A stretch of DNA of 64,000 bases. It comes from Pelodera strongyloides. Its lineage: Eukaryota > Nematoda > Chromadorea > Rhabditida > Rhabditidae. The notes under the pieces are model-generated. The model did no database searches. It had not been told where the DNA came from and saw nothing but the letters and a program-made list of their open reading frames with translations. A program made the position numbers and the translations under genes. The DNA is taken from assembly GCA_036852015.1 (NCBI GenBank), contig JAANDG010000273.1:121353-185352 (forward strand), in the 5' to 3' direction. This document shows positions 15,001-29,742 of this stretch, piece after piece. Within the stretch, counting starts at the first letter, position 1, and each line of letters starts with the position of its first letter.

Positions 15001-15382
15001 TGCTCCTTGGCAGTGTCCGTTCCAGCTAAACGACGATGTGGCCCCGTGTGAAGTAAGTAGATAAAGCTGATGTGAAGAAATAGTCTAGAGGGAGCGTGCC
15101 ACAATACCTGTAAACCAACGTTTGTCACAAAAAGCACAGTTTCTAAGATGCAACTGGAAATAAATTATTATTATTATAAGAAGCTCTCAACGCATAGCAT
15201 TAAGTAAAAAATCAAACTGATAATTATAAGCTTCTTCAGTCAATGCACTGGCTTTTCAGACACCAACTGAATGCTCATATCCGTCGGCGAATGGAGCCAA
15301 GCCCAACTGCTTCAGAACTTGTGGCACCTGTCCCAAGTCTTTCCCGTGGATCGAAAATCCTCTCGGCGAACGAATAGTTTGA
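1..15382 (+). CDS. EB-module cysteine-rich secreted protein with C-terminal polysaccharide deacetylase (5' end outside window)
   Basis: This is one long gene made of more than 40 small exons, each usually one cysteine-rich module of the EB type: PGxxC, about six spaced cysteines, and a central NSxC-xxGxCxC pattern. Examples of exons are 525-656, 771-897, 1987-2110, 3559-3710, 5597-5722, 6787-6912, 10388-10561, 11941-12118 and 12781-12910. Exons are flanked by TTTCAG/TTTTAG acceptors and GT donors, and the modules share phase, so the array could grow by exon duplication. Thr/Pro-rich linkers lie at about 3120-3420 and 4215-4760. A basic RSKRS stretch (about 6226-6240) could be a proprotein cleavage site. 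The gene ends in a NodB-type deacetylase domain (13,516-15,382) with the stop at 15,380. The order EB modules then deacetylase recalls a large C. elegans protein that I know as F48E3.8; that link is from memory. The product is probably secreted and acts on or binds chitin-type matrix. The start codon and signal peptide are not in the window. Exon edges are individually approximate. Confidence 0.85.
4215..4760 (+). other. Linker exon with GRP repeats and Thr/Glu-rich tail inside the EB gene
   Basis: This exon is far longer than its neighbours and encodes no EB module. It opens with a charged stretch, then has short repeats of the form [H/F/T]-G-R-P-[L/V/I] separated by six to ten residues (about 4360-4470), including DRFGRPVDWTGRPVDG. 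It then has a Thr/Glu/Pro-rich tail (about 4560-4760) with runs of T and EEEVIEEV. The composition suggests an extended, possibly O-glycosylated spacer between module blocks. No known domain was recognised. Confidence 0.75.
4876..5260 (+). repeat. Tandemly duplicated EB exon pair
   Basis: Two consecutive exons (about 4876-5010 and 5128-5260) encode near-identical modules starting VRPGEWCD and containing QRFFC, NGSTCV and NVCQCC, ending near QQ. The DNA matches across most of each exon, so this is a recent local exon duplication inside the EB gene. Both copies keep all their cysteines and an open frame. Confidence 0.85.
13516..15382 (+). other. Polysaccharide (chitin) deacetylase / NodB domain of the EB gene
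   Basis: The last eight exons (about 13516-13671, 13773-13863, 13951-14051, 14134-14321, 14487-14564, 14664-14825, 14909-15051, 15260-15382) encode a CE4-family domain. Motif 1 reads ILSFDDPVTD, with the catalytic base and metal Asp pair. Motif 2 reads GHEIGVNSITHES, where insect-type chitin deacetylases usually have HSxTH. Motif 3 reads GIRAPQL (the RxP motif). The domain continues through GGPFWPQTLDHK to a short Cys-rich tail. The family removes acetyl groups from chitin-like polymers outside the cell. The Asn in place of the first motif-2 His is a change in a metal-ligand position and may lower or alter activity. The last exon ends GERIV then TGA. Confidence 0.88.
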
Positions 15383-16787
15383 ATTTCAAAAAATATTTAC
15401 GTATTCTTCAGATATACTATACGAAAAGTCTCTAACGTTACATGCAGTTTTTGTTAGTCAATTTTATAGTGTACGATTTTATTTCACCCTTTCAGCTTTT
15501 TGTGTGTTGCCATATACGTATCTCACACTGCTTTAATTGTCAATATGCTTTAAATTCGTTTTAAAAATGCAGTTATTTTTGAAGGAGTAATGAGTCGTGT
15601 TTCAAAATTGTTTCCTGCCTGTTTAAATACATTTGTTTAAAATATAATTCTCATTTGTTCTACTTTTATATGTAAGTGATATTCACTATCTATCTGTATG
15701 TACTCTAGGAGAAATTATGACTAAATTATGACTAGCACGCGAAGCTTCATTTGTCTTCGTAAGGTGCTGGTATTTTGATAAAACATTCGAGCTGCAAGAT
15801 ATTCCAGAAATTTTTTCGACTTTATTCTTGATTAACAGCCTGAAAAACAGGCTGTCTCCATATGGGTACACTAATTCGCCTGCCTTACATCTTTGTTTTA
15901 ATAGCCTTGTGCTAGAATCGACTTTTAACCTGATTAACTCTCTTTTATTATTTTTTTTTATTATATAATCCTCAGTTTTATTGTCGTTTCTTTATTTTCC
16001 GTATGTTTACATAAATATTTAAGTGTACCTAGTTGTTTGCCTATGCTGATGTACATACATATATATATATATATCAATATAACAACTCGAGAACATTATA
16101 TATGCTTGGATATTACGTTTGAAATGAAAAAATTTCATATTGAAATCGCAAACCATATCAAACAACTAATATTTGAAACTGTCGAAGAGGTGGGTCGATC
16201 TCCGTATTGGGTCAATAAAAGGGTCACGTAACACGGTCATTTCCATGAATACGTGATGTTTTTGCTTGTAGGGGCAGATGTCTTGGAACTAATCAAAAAT
16301 GCATTACACAGGCTAATGCATGGCATCCTGGCCCATGGCTTGACCAAGAGTCCAAAAAAAGGAAATAAAATGGACACCATTTGGACTTGCAGCAAAGTAA
16401 GGTCGAGGTCTCTTCTTCCTATGGTTAGATATTCTTCGTACGACAGACCTTTGTGGTAAATGAATAGAAGAGGAAAATAAAGAGAGTGTACATAATTTAC
16501 TCACGCATGCTTTTTGTAAATTTTCACGGGATCTATTTTTGATCTGGATTGAAAATTGTTTTAAAATACGCACATGGCAAACAATTAATTACAGAGTTGC
16601 TTCTAATTGTTGTCTCGCTTCGAATGTCCATTCGGCTATTCGGTTGTGTCAAGGAAGAGCCTTACTCGTTAATGAATGTATCGACTACAGTGAGAGGGCG
16701 GTGCCCACTCGGCCCTTTGGCCCCCTTGGTCTTATTGTGGGCCATCCTCTACACCCGTCCTTGTGCTCCCAGTAGTCGGCCACCATC
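15383..16787. other. Intergenic region, EB gene to beta-tubulin
   Basis: No convincing coding exon was seen. The first part is the AT-rich 3' flank of the EB gene. A short AT dinucleotide run lies near 16,058-16,075. The last 100 bases are richer in C and T and carry the tubulin promoter or 5' untranslated region. Confidence 0.5.
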
Positions 16788-19948
<3,161 letters not shown>

Positions 19949-20291
19949 GACCTTCGACACATAATTGTTCGAGGTATCACCAAATACTTCATAATGATCC
20001 CAAGGAAAACGGATTACCTTCAGAAATTGGTTAGATTCTGTGTGTTCAGTTGACTGTCTTCCACATGAAGGTAATTTGTTTTCCGCACTTATCGACCAAA
20101 TGTGTACACTGTTTTTATTGTTATTGATTGTTTTCTGATGTGCTGCCATTGCTTGCTTCGCTTGACATTTCGGGATAAAAAATAAACGCGTCATTTATTA
20201 ATACTTAAGCCGGTTTGGGGAATATGAAATTAAACTGAGTAAAAAAGGCAACAGCTGATATGCGATAACAATATTTTCACCCGGGTCACTA

Positions 20292-23232
20292 TTAGTTAAT
20301 GATTGGAGCCACAACAGTGTTTGCAGCCCCACAAGAGTTGACGCCTGAAAAAGTCACCATTTTCGACATACATGAGCGACTAGCTAGCCTTACAAGGTAC
20401 ATCAGATACACATGGAAAATATAGGAAGATAATAGTGAAAAAAAAAGAAAAAGAGCGCTATTTCATCTCATTAAGTATCAAATCCTACCTCTGGCCAACT
20501 TGAAATATCCGGAATCGCCCCATGACGCACCCCAGGAGTTCTTCACCAACCAATAGTCTTGATTGTCGTGTTTGCCTTAATTACATAATTGCAAGCAGTG
20601 ATAATACCAGTTCACAAACAGCCTGACCCAAGAACAAAACAGCGGTACCAGTATGCCCTAGTTGAACCAGAGAGCTGGGGAGTATGTATAAAAGCCTAAC
20701 GCCATGCAATTTCAAAACCTTACCATAGCCAACAATAGTGAGAGCATGTGATCCCAGAGACTTATGGTGGCAATCATGTGCAGAAGGGTTGAACACTCCA
20801 GAGCGGTAGGAATACATTGGCTTTGTCACGTTCATGCCTAAATTAATTGATTACACAGAATTGTACACTGACTATTAATGTAGTACACTTCTGATAAGTA
20901 ACGCAAACATACCAAAAGTAACAGGTCCACGTTTATACACCCAGTTCGCAACTGTCTCCTCGTTGGTGGAGAGCATTTCATAGTCGTGAATGTAGAAGCG
21001 CTTCTATATATAAAAAATAATTTGCAAAACTAAGAGAGCTTTCATTGTAGGGTTATTTTCGTTCTGCTATGCATTCTGCGATCAAGAAACTACGAAGGAT
21101 TACGTAAAATAAGTGAATTATGAGAGTAATCAGCCACCTGGTCTTCCTTGAGTTTGCACTGACCACTCTCTTGCCCTGTGTAGGGATACAATTTCTCTTC
21201 CACCAATCCGTGTGACTTCACATACCTAAATGTTATTAATTAAAAAAGTACAAACAAAACTTTGCGACAACTAGAAAGTGCAGCATGACATGGATTGTTT
21301 GGCTTAAACTATTGACTGTTTTATTAATGCTTTAGAAAGAACGAGGAAGGGAGGCAAGCTGTGTGTAAGTAGATTTTGCCTTCACCTGTAAGCATAGGGC
21401 CTGTACCCTCCATGACATCCGTTGTTATCAGACTCGCAATCCACCAACTCTTGTTCGGAAAGTGTCACCTGTAGACAATTTGCAATTAGAGAGAACACTT
21501 TGGTTGATGAATGGGATGCATTGTGCAAAAGGTGGACTGTTCTTTCATACATACCAACGAGTTGTTCTTAATGGCAAGTGCAGATTCAATACTGGCAACA
21601 ACAGCGAAACTCCAGCAGCTCCCGCATTGCTCTGAAAGATATTCGTTCAAAGGCTACCCCATACTGTATAATACACGAAGCTATTATTCAAGTATATTTC
21701 ATCAGAGTCCCTTCAAGAAAGGACCCTAGAAACTCATATATGTGATGGATAGCAAATTAAAAGAAAAAGGAAGCTTGTTATATTCCGGTTGTTTTCTATT
21801 CGTCGACATTTGTTGAACTCAGAATCTACGCTGGTGAAGCCGCAACCATATCGAAGACGTAACCTGAGAAAAATATTTCCTTTTGGAAAAACTAAACTTA
21901 CGTTGATTCTTGACAGCAGTGACCTTATTGTGTTTTCTCCAGTCTACTGAGGCAGGGCGTGTTTCTCCTTCGTTCAAAATCTTTCCTTCAAATTTGGTTC
22001 CCTCAAATGGGATCCTATCGGTGTAGCCGCGAGACAGAAGCTAAAAAACCGAAGTTGGTAACATCATCTACTACAAATATTGCAGCATTCAATTTCACAT
22101 GTTGTGATAATGTTTCTATCTCACTCGTCTCATTTCCATCTCGGTCCAATCAGCAAATTCGGTGATATCCAAGTCAAGGCCTCCTCCCAATCTCTTTTCA
22201 TCTTCCTCCATTTCAACCACATTTCGAACAAAAACAGAAAATCGATACTGGCGCTCTTCCTCGGAAGGATAGTTCCGGTTGTACCTTGAATATTATTTGT
22301 ACAATAAAGGACGTATCACGTGCTATGCCATATCTGAGTCTTAACGAATTCATGAACACAGTTCAGTACAAACTTCAATTCGCTGCACTTTTACACTTCG
22401 GTCACAAGGTAAATTCGCCTACTCAGCAGAAAGATATAAAAGGTAGATTACGGGAACCACTGACTGTTGCGAAAGAATCTAATTGTATAAACCAACTTTT
22501 CTGCGAATTCAGTGAACTGTTGGGCAAAACTTCCTGGTACTTGCTCATCTAGGAATTTCTCGGAATTCTTCGCGGAAAGTAGAGCCTAAATAGTTGCAGA
22601 TTAGAAAAATAATGTTTCGAGGACCATGCGGAACAAGCACCCTTTTATCTTACAGAATCAAACCCTAAGTTGCACATAGCCGATATTTTCGATCACGTGG
22701 GCAAAAGTTGATTTCGATCGAAAAGGATCGCATTGTCACGAGCGTTTGAAATTACTCACCTTGAACAAGATCGGCACAATATTCAAGAGGAAGATGACTA
22801 ATGATGCAATGAATATAAAATAGGAAACAGTTCGCCAAATAACGACAACTCTCCGAACAAAACTGGCCACGACTGATTCGTCCCTGAAAGAAATTTAATT
22901 TATGAAAACAAATGTGACATGTCTTTCCAAGAGCACCAGGCCATCTCCTCGAAACGGACATGTTCGGCCCGGCAGTATCATGAAGCATTATTCGTGATTC
23001 TGTCGATAGCTGTTTTTGATTACAAAACTAATAAACGTGCGTGAAGCCTAAGCATGACGAAGGCATTCAATATATATGAGAAATGAAAACTAACAATTAT
23101 TGAATGTAAAAAATTTCCTTACCGTGTGTGATCCGGGGCTGGGTATGGTGCATCGAGAACTAGCGTGTCCTGAAGGCCCTGGGAAGCCTCATTGGACTTA
23201 CTAGGAGAATATTGACTGAATTTAGGCCACAT
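20292..23232 (-). CDS. Membrane-anchored papain-family cathepsin (complete, 12 exons, 404 aa)
   Basis: Cysteine protease of family C1A. Exons, from the 5' end, are 23123-23232, 22760-22883, 22497-22585, 22125-22284, 21902-22040, 21555-21631, 21386-21468, 21138-21225, 20913-21003, 20724-20837, 20489-20575 and 20292-20344; they sum to 405 codons with all phases matching. The N-terminus starts [12 protein letters not shown], then exon 2 holds one hydrophobic segment ([20 protein letters not shown]), which predicts a type II anchor instead of a cleaved signal. Exons 3-5 encode an I29 propeptide ([19 protein letters not shown]). The mature enzyme starts near [19 protein letters not shown]. The catalytic Cys lies in QCGSCWSFA, the His in [10 protein letters not shown] and the Asn in KNSWG; the GCHGG motif is present. 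All catalytic residues are intact. It is likely tethered in a lysosomal, secretory or surface membrane. The exact subfamily (F/L/other) is uncertain. Confidence 0.92.
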
Positions 23233-23626
23233 CGATTTGTAGCGCAAAAAAATGCACTTCCACAAGGCTACCGAGATGAAGTAAGCGCTTATCAGAATTT
23301 CACTTATCAGTGAACTCTCGCTGAAAGCAGAATTCGTGAACACATTAGGAAAAAGTATGTGAAAAAAGATGTGCCGGGCCCAGAAGGGTCGAAAAACACA
23401 TACTTCAACAAGTCGAACAGTATTCGGCGTACTTCGCGCCTATGTTCTAAACGTGTAACATCATGCTACTTCCTGGTTAGCATATAAATTAAGATCGGAA
23501 TTTAATCTTCGTTCATGTACATACACTATTTAGTTGTAACACAGCACTAAAATGTCAATTATAAAGGGGAAAGAAACTAGGAGCGAAATATAAGTGATGT
23601 GAAATGTGACGAGTTCTTTTCCACGG

Positions 23627-23800
23627 ACAACCACCAGATTAAAAGAACACCAATCGTTTTGACGGTGGGGTTTTAGCTGCGCAACGAAATTACTCAGAAA
23701 TCAACCGGTATTTAGCTGCGCAACGAAATTACGAAAAACCACCAAGTTAAAAGAAGCACGCACAGTTTTGATCTTGAGGTTTTAGCTGCGCAACGAAATT
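23627..23800. repeat. Three direct repeats of a 20-21 bp motif
   Basis: The motif TTTAGCTGCGCAACGAAATT occurs at 23672-23691, 23711-23730 and 23781-23800. The first and third copies share a longer upstream block beginning around ACCACCA and including TTAAAAGAA, so they are extended direct repeats of about 65 bp. The function is unknown. They lie 5' of the cathepsin gene, so a role as promoter elements is possible. Confidence 0.85.
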
Positions 23801-25048
23801 GCGCAGTTCTTGTTTGGTTTAATTTGTGGAATTAGTCAGATATGAAGTGAAAACGTAGAAGGAAAAAAGATCAGCACATTCATTGTATTCGATTTATATT
23901 TTATTGTAAATAAGAAAGCAAAAACAAATTTAGCTATGAAAATGCAGGCAAAGAAATGTGTAAATGAGCAAGAGGTGCATCATTCCTTTCGTAGTTTATA
24001 ACACAATCTGCACTTTACATTCTTTCTTTGATTGGCTTTTTGCGTAATGAATAATTATAGTATATTGCCTATTATATTCAATACCAAATAAGTTTAAGAT
24101 CGCCCAATATGTGGGTCAAAACTTGTCAGAAGTCGTGTGCAGCGTGATTCAACTTTAAATTAGCAGTTGTTAACTCGACCTTGCCGCACAATGAACCATC
24201 AAAATCAACCTAATTTTGAAAACTTTCGGTATATTTATTACTGCTAGATACTCAGTATATTAGTTTTGGGATTTGAAACGTGTATACTGAGAAGTTTTAT
24301 GCAAAGTTGTCGTAAATACACTTTATTTCTAAACATTGCAGGCCATGATTTGTCTCCCTTCAGCAGAGGGCTTCAAATCTGATGCTGACCTCCAGTCCAG
24401 CCTCTAGCCTCATCCATGGCCTACTCTGTTTACAACCTTTGTAGAGTGATTTTATAACATTAACTTGAGCAACGTGTTGAATAGTTCTTGAATCGAATAT
24501 CTCGAATATGTACACAGTAGCGGATAAATTAGCAGTTACAACTTTATTGCAATGTAATACACCCATAGAACATCAAAATAGTTTTCACGTGACACGAATA
24601 AAGAACGCACGCTCGAAGTTCATTTATATTAAGAGGTCTGTCTGAGTTGCGTGAATGCGGTGGAGCGATTTGCGATTTCTATTCTCTAGTTTATATAAGA
24701 AATGATAATTTCGTTTTCGGGACAGGGCTGAGCACCCTGTAGTTTATGAATGCATGGATTGAGTTGAGTCTGCTCTTTCAACTATTGCTAGTTTGTTTCA
24801 CTTACGAGGGACGCTACTGATGGCGTATATCCCGAATGAGGAGCACAAGCTAAAAAAAGACAGTGCGTCTGCAAAAATGTAAGGAACGCACAGTTACTGC
24901 CTATGCCCAGGGACAACCGTCATGTGAAGTGATTCGTACTGCGGAGACAATTTATGAACACATCTATCTTTCACGATTTGTTTTTTTTTTACACTTACGT
25001 ATTATAATTCAAATTATATTTATTTATTTATAAATGAACCAGCCGTTC

Positions 25049-25100
25049 GAAGAGCCCTACGGGCTCTTCTCCGCCTGGAGGAATCGGCCTTCGGCCGATT
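25049..25100. other. Two adjacent perfect hairpins
   Basis: GAAGAGCCC-TAC-GGGCTCTTC at 25049-25069 and AATCGGCC-TTC-GGCCGATT at 25082-25100 are both perfect stems with 3-base loops, 12 bases apart, in otherwise AT-rich DNA. They could be part of a small structured RNA or a mobile-element end. No gene can be assigned. Confidence 0.7.
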
Positions 25101-25299
25101 GTTTCCTTATTTAAAAAAGGATTGCTACAATTTAAAAAGTTAACTCTCGTCTCTTTCTCCTCCCACACATTCACACGTCTCTGATTGTGGAAACGTATAA
25201 TAATCAGTTTGGATCACCACTCGACTAATGCTACCATGCAAATTTGCTATTGAAGGTGCTGTATGTAGGGCAGAGGGCAGAGGATTAACTTTGTGATAA

Positions 25300-25382
25300 G
25301 CTAGCATAGCTCAACAGGTAGAGCGTTGGGCTATGAATCGAGAGGTTGTGTGGTGCTGTGGGTTCGAATCTCGCCAGCGGCA
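25300..25382 (+). pseudogene. tRNA-like sequence, probably a tRNA pseudogene or SINE head
   Basis: A good A box (TAGCTCAACAGG with the closing GAGC) and a near-consensus B box (GGTTCGAAT) are spaced as in a tRNA, with a long variable region between them. The D and T stems form. The anticodon stem is imperfect and the acceptor arms (GCTAGCA and CAGCGGC) pair at only about three positions. It is therefore tRNA-derived but unlikely to be a working tRNA. Confidence 0.5.
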
Positions 25383-26216
25383 AAGATTTTGTATGCTCTT
25401 TGCCAATAGGAAATTTTCTTTATGAAAAGATTTCGTTACGTTCACACAAACAAAAAAGTAAACTCTTCTCCTTTATATAATAAGATATTCACGAAAATTA
25501 CTGTATTTGCTCTCTTTAAACCAACAATTCAATCCGTTTCTGACTAGCAATTAGTTTGAATTATTTTTAAAATGTTTTTTTTTTAACAAATGTATTATGT
25601 TTTTCCAAGGGGTATTTGGATTTAAAAAATGTCTGTATTTAACCATGGATTTTAACTTTGCTGTATACAGTTAGTTTTGTAAAGTGAACTGCACTTCTAG
25701 CGTGCAAAATCTCTTTGACGTTTTCAGTTCCATTCCATGATCGGCTACAAACTCCAAAGTACGACCCTTGACCCCGATTTTTTATCTTGTCTCTCTGTCT
25801 CGCTGTTTACACAATTGACCAGAAGACACTGGCGGGTATTTGTTGTTGGCATCCTTTTATTTTGCGATGGAAACTCTGCTGTCACTTAAAATTAGTAAAG
25901 TCAGACTAAACTTTTGCACGTCAGTTCTTGTTCCCATTTAATTATTTTCATAAGATTTCTTGGATAGATTTCTTCTTCCCAAGAGTTGCAACATGTCGCA
26001 TTTGTGAATTGCCCGTACTAATGTTCTAAAGTACTGTTCTTGTTGATTTATATCTGAAAATTTGTAGGGTACGCCGTACTCCAATTTATTGTTAGTTGGC
26101 GACACATTTCCTTCTCTTTAGGTCTTCTCATTTTTTTCACACCATTGAATTGTTGCCTTTTGCATTTGCAAATACTTCACTATTTTGTTGTATTTATTTC
26201 GCTAATTTTAGGTAAA
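25383..26216. other. Intergenic region upstream of the 3-hydroxyacyl-CoA dehydrogenase gene
   Basis: AT-rich, with no supported exon. The last bases before the start codon form a splice-acceptor-like sequence (AATTTTAG then GTAAAATG), which suggests a trans-splice site. Confidence 0.5.
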
Positions 26217-28381
26217 ATGATTGGTCAGAAAGTTCTTTCTCGCGCTTTCTCAACCACGTCTGCTGTTAATAAGAATGTACACAATGTGACTATCATTGGA
26301 GCCGGACTGATGGGATCTGGTATTGCTCAGGTATAGTCTTTATTATAATAAAACTGCAGGTTTTTTTGAAACAGCGCCTCGTTATGTCATTCCAACCCAA
26401 ATAGAGGCCAACTGTAGGGCAGAACATTTAAAGTGAGAATAATCCGGGAAGGGTGCACTTAGCACTTTTTCACGCTGGTCTTCATGCTAATTTTGACCAT
26501 TTAGGTGAGCGCCACTGCCAAATTGAATGTTATTCTCGTCGATCAAAATCAGGCGATCCTTGACAAAGCACACAAATCAATCGATACTTCATTGAGGAGA
26601 GTCGCCAAGAAGAAGTTCCCTGAGGTGAGCAACTTAAACCTCTCTTGGAGTTCGCATTTAGTCTGCAGCAAGCCGTATGCATGGTCAACTCAACTGTAGT
26701 GCCTGAAAATGGCAGCAGTTTAACCGACTTTACATTCGAAAAGGTGAACTTAATGTGATTAGTCAGCTCTTGCTTTAGGATTCCAAGGCACAGGATTCTC
26801 TCGTGCAGGCCACTTTGGCCAACTTGAAGACGACAACGGACATTCCAGCATCTGTAAGTTATTGAGAAAACAAGTTCTTTGTGTTGAATCATTACTTTTT
26901 CGTCCAGTCGTCAGTTGAAAGTGTTTATAAGCCAATGTCAACTTTTTTGGGTTCACGGTACTGCTAAACTTGTGATGTACATTTTTTGTTTGATAGGTGA
27001 GCAATGCTGATCTCGTCATCGAGGCCATTGTGGAGAATGTCGAGATTAAGAGGGAGCTCTTCACTACTGTCGAGCAAAACTCGAACAGGTACGGGCTAAT
27101 TCTTGTACCTTTCTTTCCCTGAACTTTTTGAGAAGTGTGTTCCCACGAGTTGACTACGTAGGTTAAATGCGACATTTTCTCCTCAGTGTATTTACGTTGC
27201 ACTAATAAATGCTTTGTATTTTAGTGACACGATCATCACCACAAACACATCTTCACTTTGTTTGGCCGATATTGGAACTGTTCTGAAGGACAAGAGCCGT
27301 TTTGGAGGTCTCCACTTCTTCAACCCTGTCCCGGTTATGAAGCTCCTCGAGGTTGTCAGGTGGGAGTCACTAAAAGCGTAGCTCATTCTTTCCCTAGTCA
27401 GCTTCAAACATTCAGTTTTTGCCGTCAGAACGTAAACGCCAATTCAGCTATGAATTTCTCTACGTGGATACAAATAAAGTTATTGGAAATGACTTAAGCA
27501 AAGCACTATAATTGAAGGTATTCCCTGATTTCAGACACGACGAAACGTCCGATGATGTATTCAAGGCACTAGAGACGTACGGAAAGACTATCGGAAAGAC
27601 GACTGTCGCCTGCAAGGTGAATATGGTTGACAGTGGGGGTTACAATGAAAGATGGGAACGCTTAGCTAATCAGCTCATGTCAGTTGCACATGCAAAGAAC
27701 TAATATTCATGTTTTCAGGATACGCCTGGATTTATTGTCAACCGCCTGCTCGTCCCTTACATGTTCGAAGCGTTGCGAATGGTTGAGAGAGGAGATGCTA
27801 CCATGCAGGTCTGTTTCTTGTTTGATACTAAAAATAGACGACCTGTTCTGAGGGTAAGCTGTGCAAGTGAATACGGCGAGACTGTGCTATTGATTGAACA
27901 ATTCACATAACTTATGTCCATTTACACTATCTGCACACTGAATGTGCTTTGAACGGTCTTGTGTGTAATTGCAGGACATTGATACTGCCATGAAGCTCGG
28001 TGCGGGATATCCGATGGGTCCTTTCGAGTTGACGGACTACGTGGGATTGGACACTTCTAAGTTCATCATGGATGGTAAGGGGTTGATTCTGAACATTGTC
28101 TACAAAATCGCTCCGTGAGACAACAGTGAAACTAATGTAGCCCTGTTTCGATGCCCGATCCACTCACTCAGGAACTAAATTAATCAACTAGCTAACGAAC
28201 GTTCCGACGAAATTACTTGTTTCGTTAAAGACCTAGATAAACAAATAGTTTGTGTCTTTTAGGTTGGCAGAAGAAGTACCCCGATGAGCCCTTGTTCCGT
28301 GTATCCGAACTGCTCAACAAGAAGGTGGCCGAGGGCAAGACTGGTAGAAAGGCCGGAGAAGGATTCTACAAATATAAGTAA
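26217..28381 (+). CDS. HADH: Mitochondrial 3-hydroxyacyl-CoA dehydrogenase (complete, 9 exons, 308 aa)
   Basis: Catalyses the NAD-dependent oxidation of L-3-hydroxyacyl-CoA in fatty-acid beta-oxidation. Exons 26217-26330, 26505-26624, 26779-26853, 26997-27088, 27225-27359, 27535-27616, 27719-27808, 27975-28074 and 28263-28381 join in phase to 309 codons including the stop. The N-terminus ([17 protein letters not shown]) is basic and hydroxylated, as expected for a mitochondrial presequence. The Rossmann motif is [11 protein letters not shown]. The catalytic His lies in [17 protein letters not shown], with the partner Glu in the same block, and the C-terminal domain shows PGFIVNRLL and [16 protein letters not shown]. 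The length fits the single-function short-chain enzyme and not the bifunctional protein. The start follows an acceptor-like AG by six bases. A polyadenylation signal AATAAA lies near 28499. Confidence 0.95.
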
Positions 28382-29742
28382 ACTAAGCACACGGATTTAA
28401 ATTATTGATAATTTCTAGAGGGTAATGCCCCTAAATTTATGGCCATTTGTTACTAGCGAGTACGAGTTTTATTGTATGCGAGTTTTGTGTCATGAATCAA
28501 ATAAAATGTGATTAACAGTGTCCTCGGATGTTTTTTATCGACAACACATGACTGGACCCTTCTGGCTCAATGTGTAACACTGGCAATTCTTGACTTTATC
28601 TGTGTTTCCTGCTTCAATTCAAGAACAAAATGCCGCTTTTGGGACTGGTTCTGTACGTATTTATCCTGCACCAAGTTTGTCACATGTATTCTATAGACCT
28701 TGGTCTTATGCCACAGTAGATTCTGATATCAGATAAATACTTCACGAACTCCGCTGACAGAAATACATTTTTACTATCCCTTTGTCGTTATGCGATATGA
28801 GGTCTCTTACTTGAATACTTGATGGAAAAAATCCTTTTTCACCACAGGAATCCGGTAGCCCTTGATCGCTATGCGTGCATAGAATTAGATTTACGAATAT
28901 CGTATTACCAAGAAAAACGGTGTTTTTATATGCAGCTTCTGTTGTTGACAGATCATTGACCACCGGTTTTTTTCTGGAATCTTTGGTCCTAAACACATTA
29001 AATTAGAGGTTTAGAATAATTAGAGCTCCATAAAACCATCAGTTTCGGAAGATCAAATTAGTGCAACTGAACGATTGTCCCATCCGGTGGAATTTTTGAA
29101 ATTTCTGAGACGGTTTACGTGTTAAAAACCAAATGCTCATTAGGCATTTCAAAAAATCGTTTTCTTTTTTTGTGATGAGGTATTATAAGCTCTTTTCCTT
29201 GTTTACGTTATGGGCGAGACTTGTTGTTTCTTTATTCCTCGTTTTTTTTTTTAAATGGTGTCATGGAAAATTCGAGGATATTTACCCTGCTTTCCTTAAA
29301 TGGAGGCAAGAATGGTTTCGCTTGGAGGCAATACTTGGGGGCTTTCTGTCAACGTTCGAAGTGCTTAAGGAACTGGACAATGGAATTCAAAATAAGGTGC
29401 CAATCTCGAATCGAATGGAAAAACACCAGGAATAGATGAATTGGTGGGAGTCGAAGCTGTATCAATAAAACCTAAAACAAAGGAATGAAAGGAAGTATTT
29501 CATTTTGTTTAGAAGAGTGAGGTAATATTCACGTCATCGGCACAAAGTGTCGAAAATAGGACGTATCTTGAGTACTGGAAATGCCTCATGTGTATGAATG
29601 TCCGGATTGTCCGAACATAACGAGCACATACAATGGGCTACAGCTTGCTTATGAAGATCTTGTTCTTTTAACCAAACTAACCAGAATTTACACTAGGTTA
29701 CTTCAATGTCCTTTTGTTTCTATTGAAAGAAACCTACTTCAA

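Larger units (their letters stand above)
23233..25299. other. Gene-poor intergenic region
   Basis: No coding exon could be supported. It holds a direct-repeat cluster (23627-23800) and a pair of hairpins at 25049-25100. The rest is AT-rich sequence without recognisable structure. Confidence 0.5.

Noticed and set aside
1..15382. Splitting the EB region into several genes
   Set aside because: No convincing start with signal peptide or stop with polyadenylation signal was seen between modules, and exon phases are compatible throughout; transcripts could still change this.
28742..28996. Minus-strand 84-codon frame downstream of the dehydrogenase
   Set aside because: No domain, no signal peptide, no splice signals; the composition is like the surrounding non-coding DNA.
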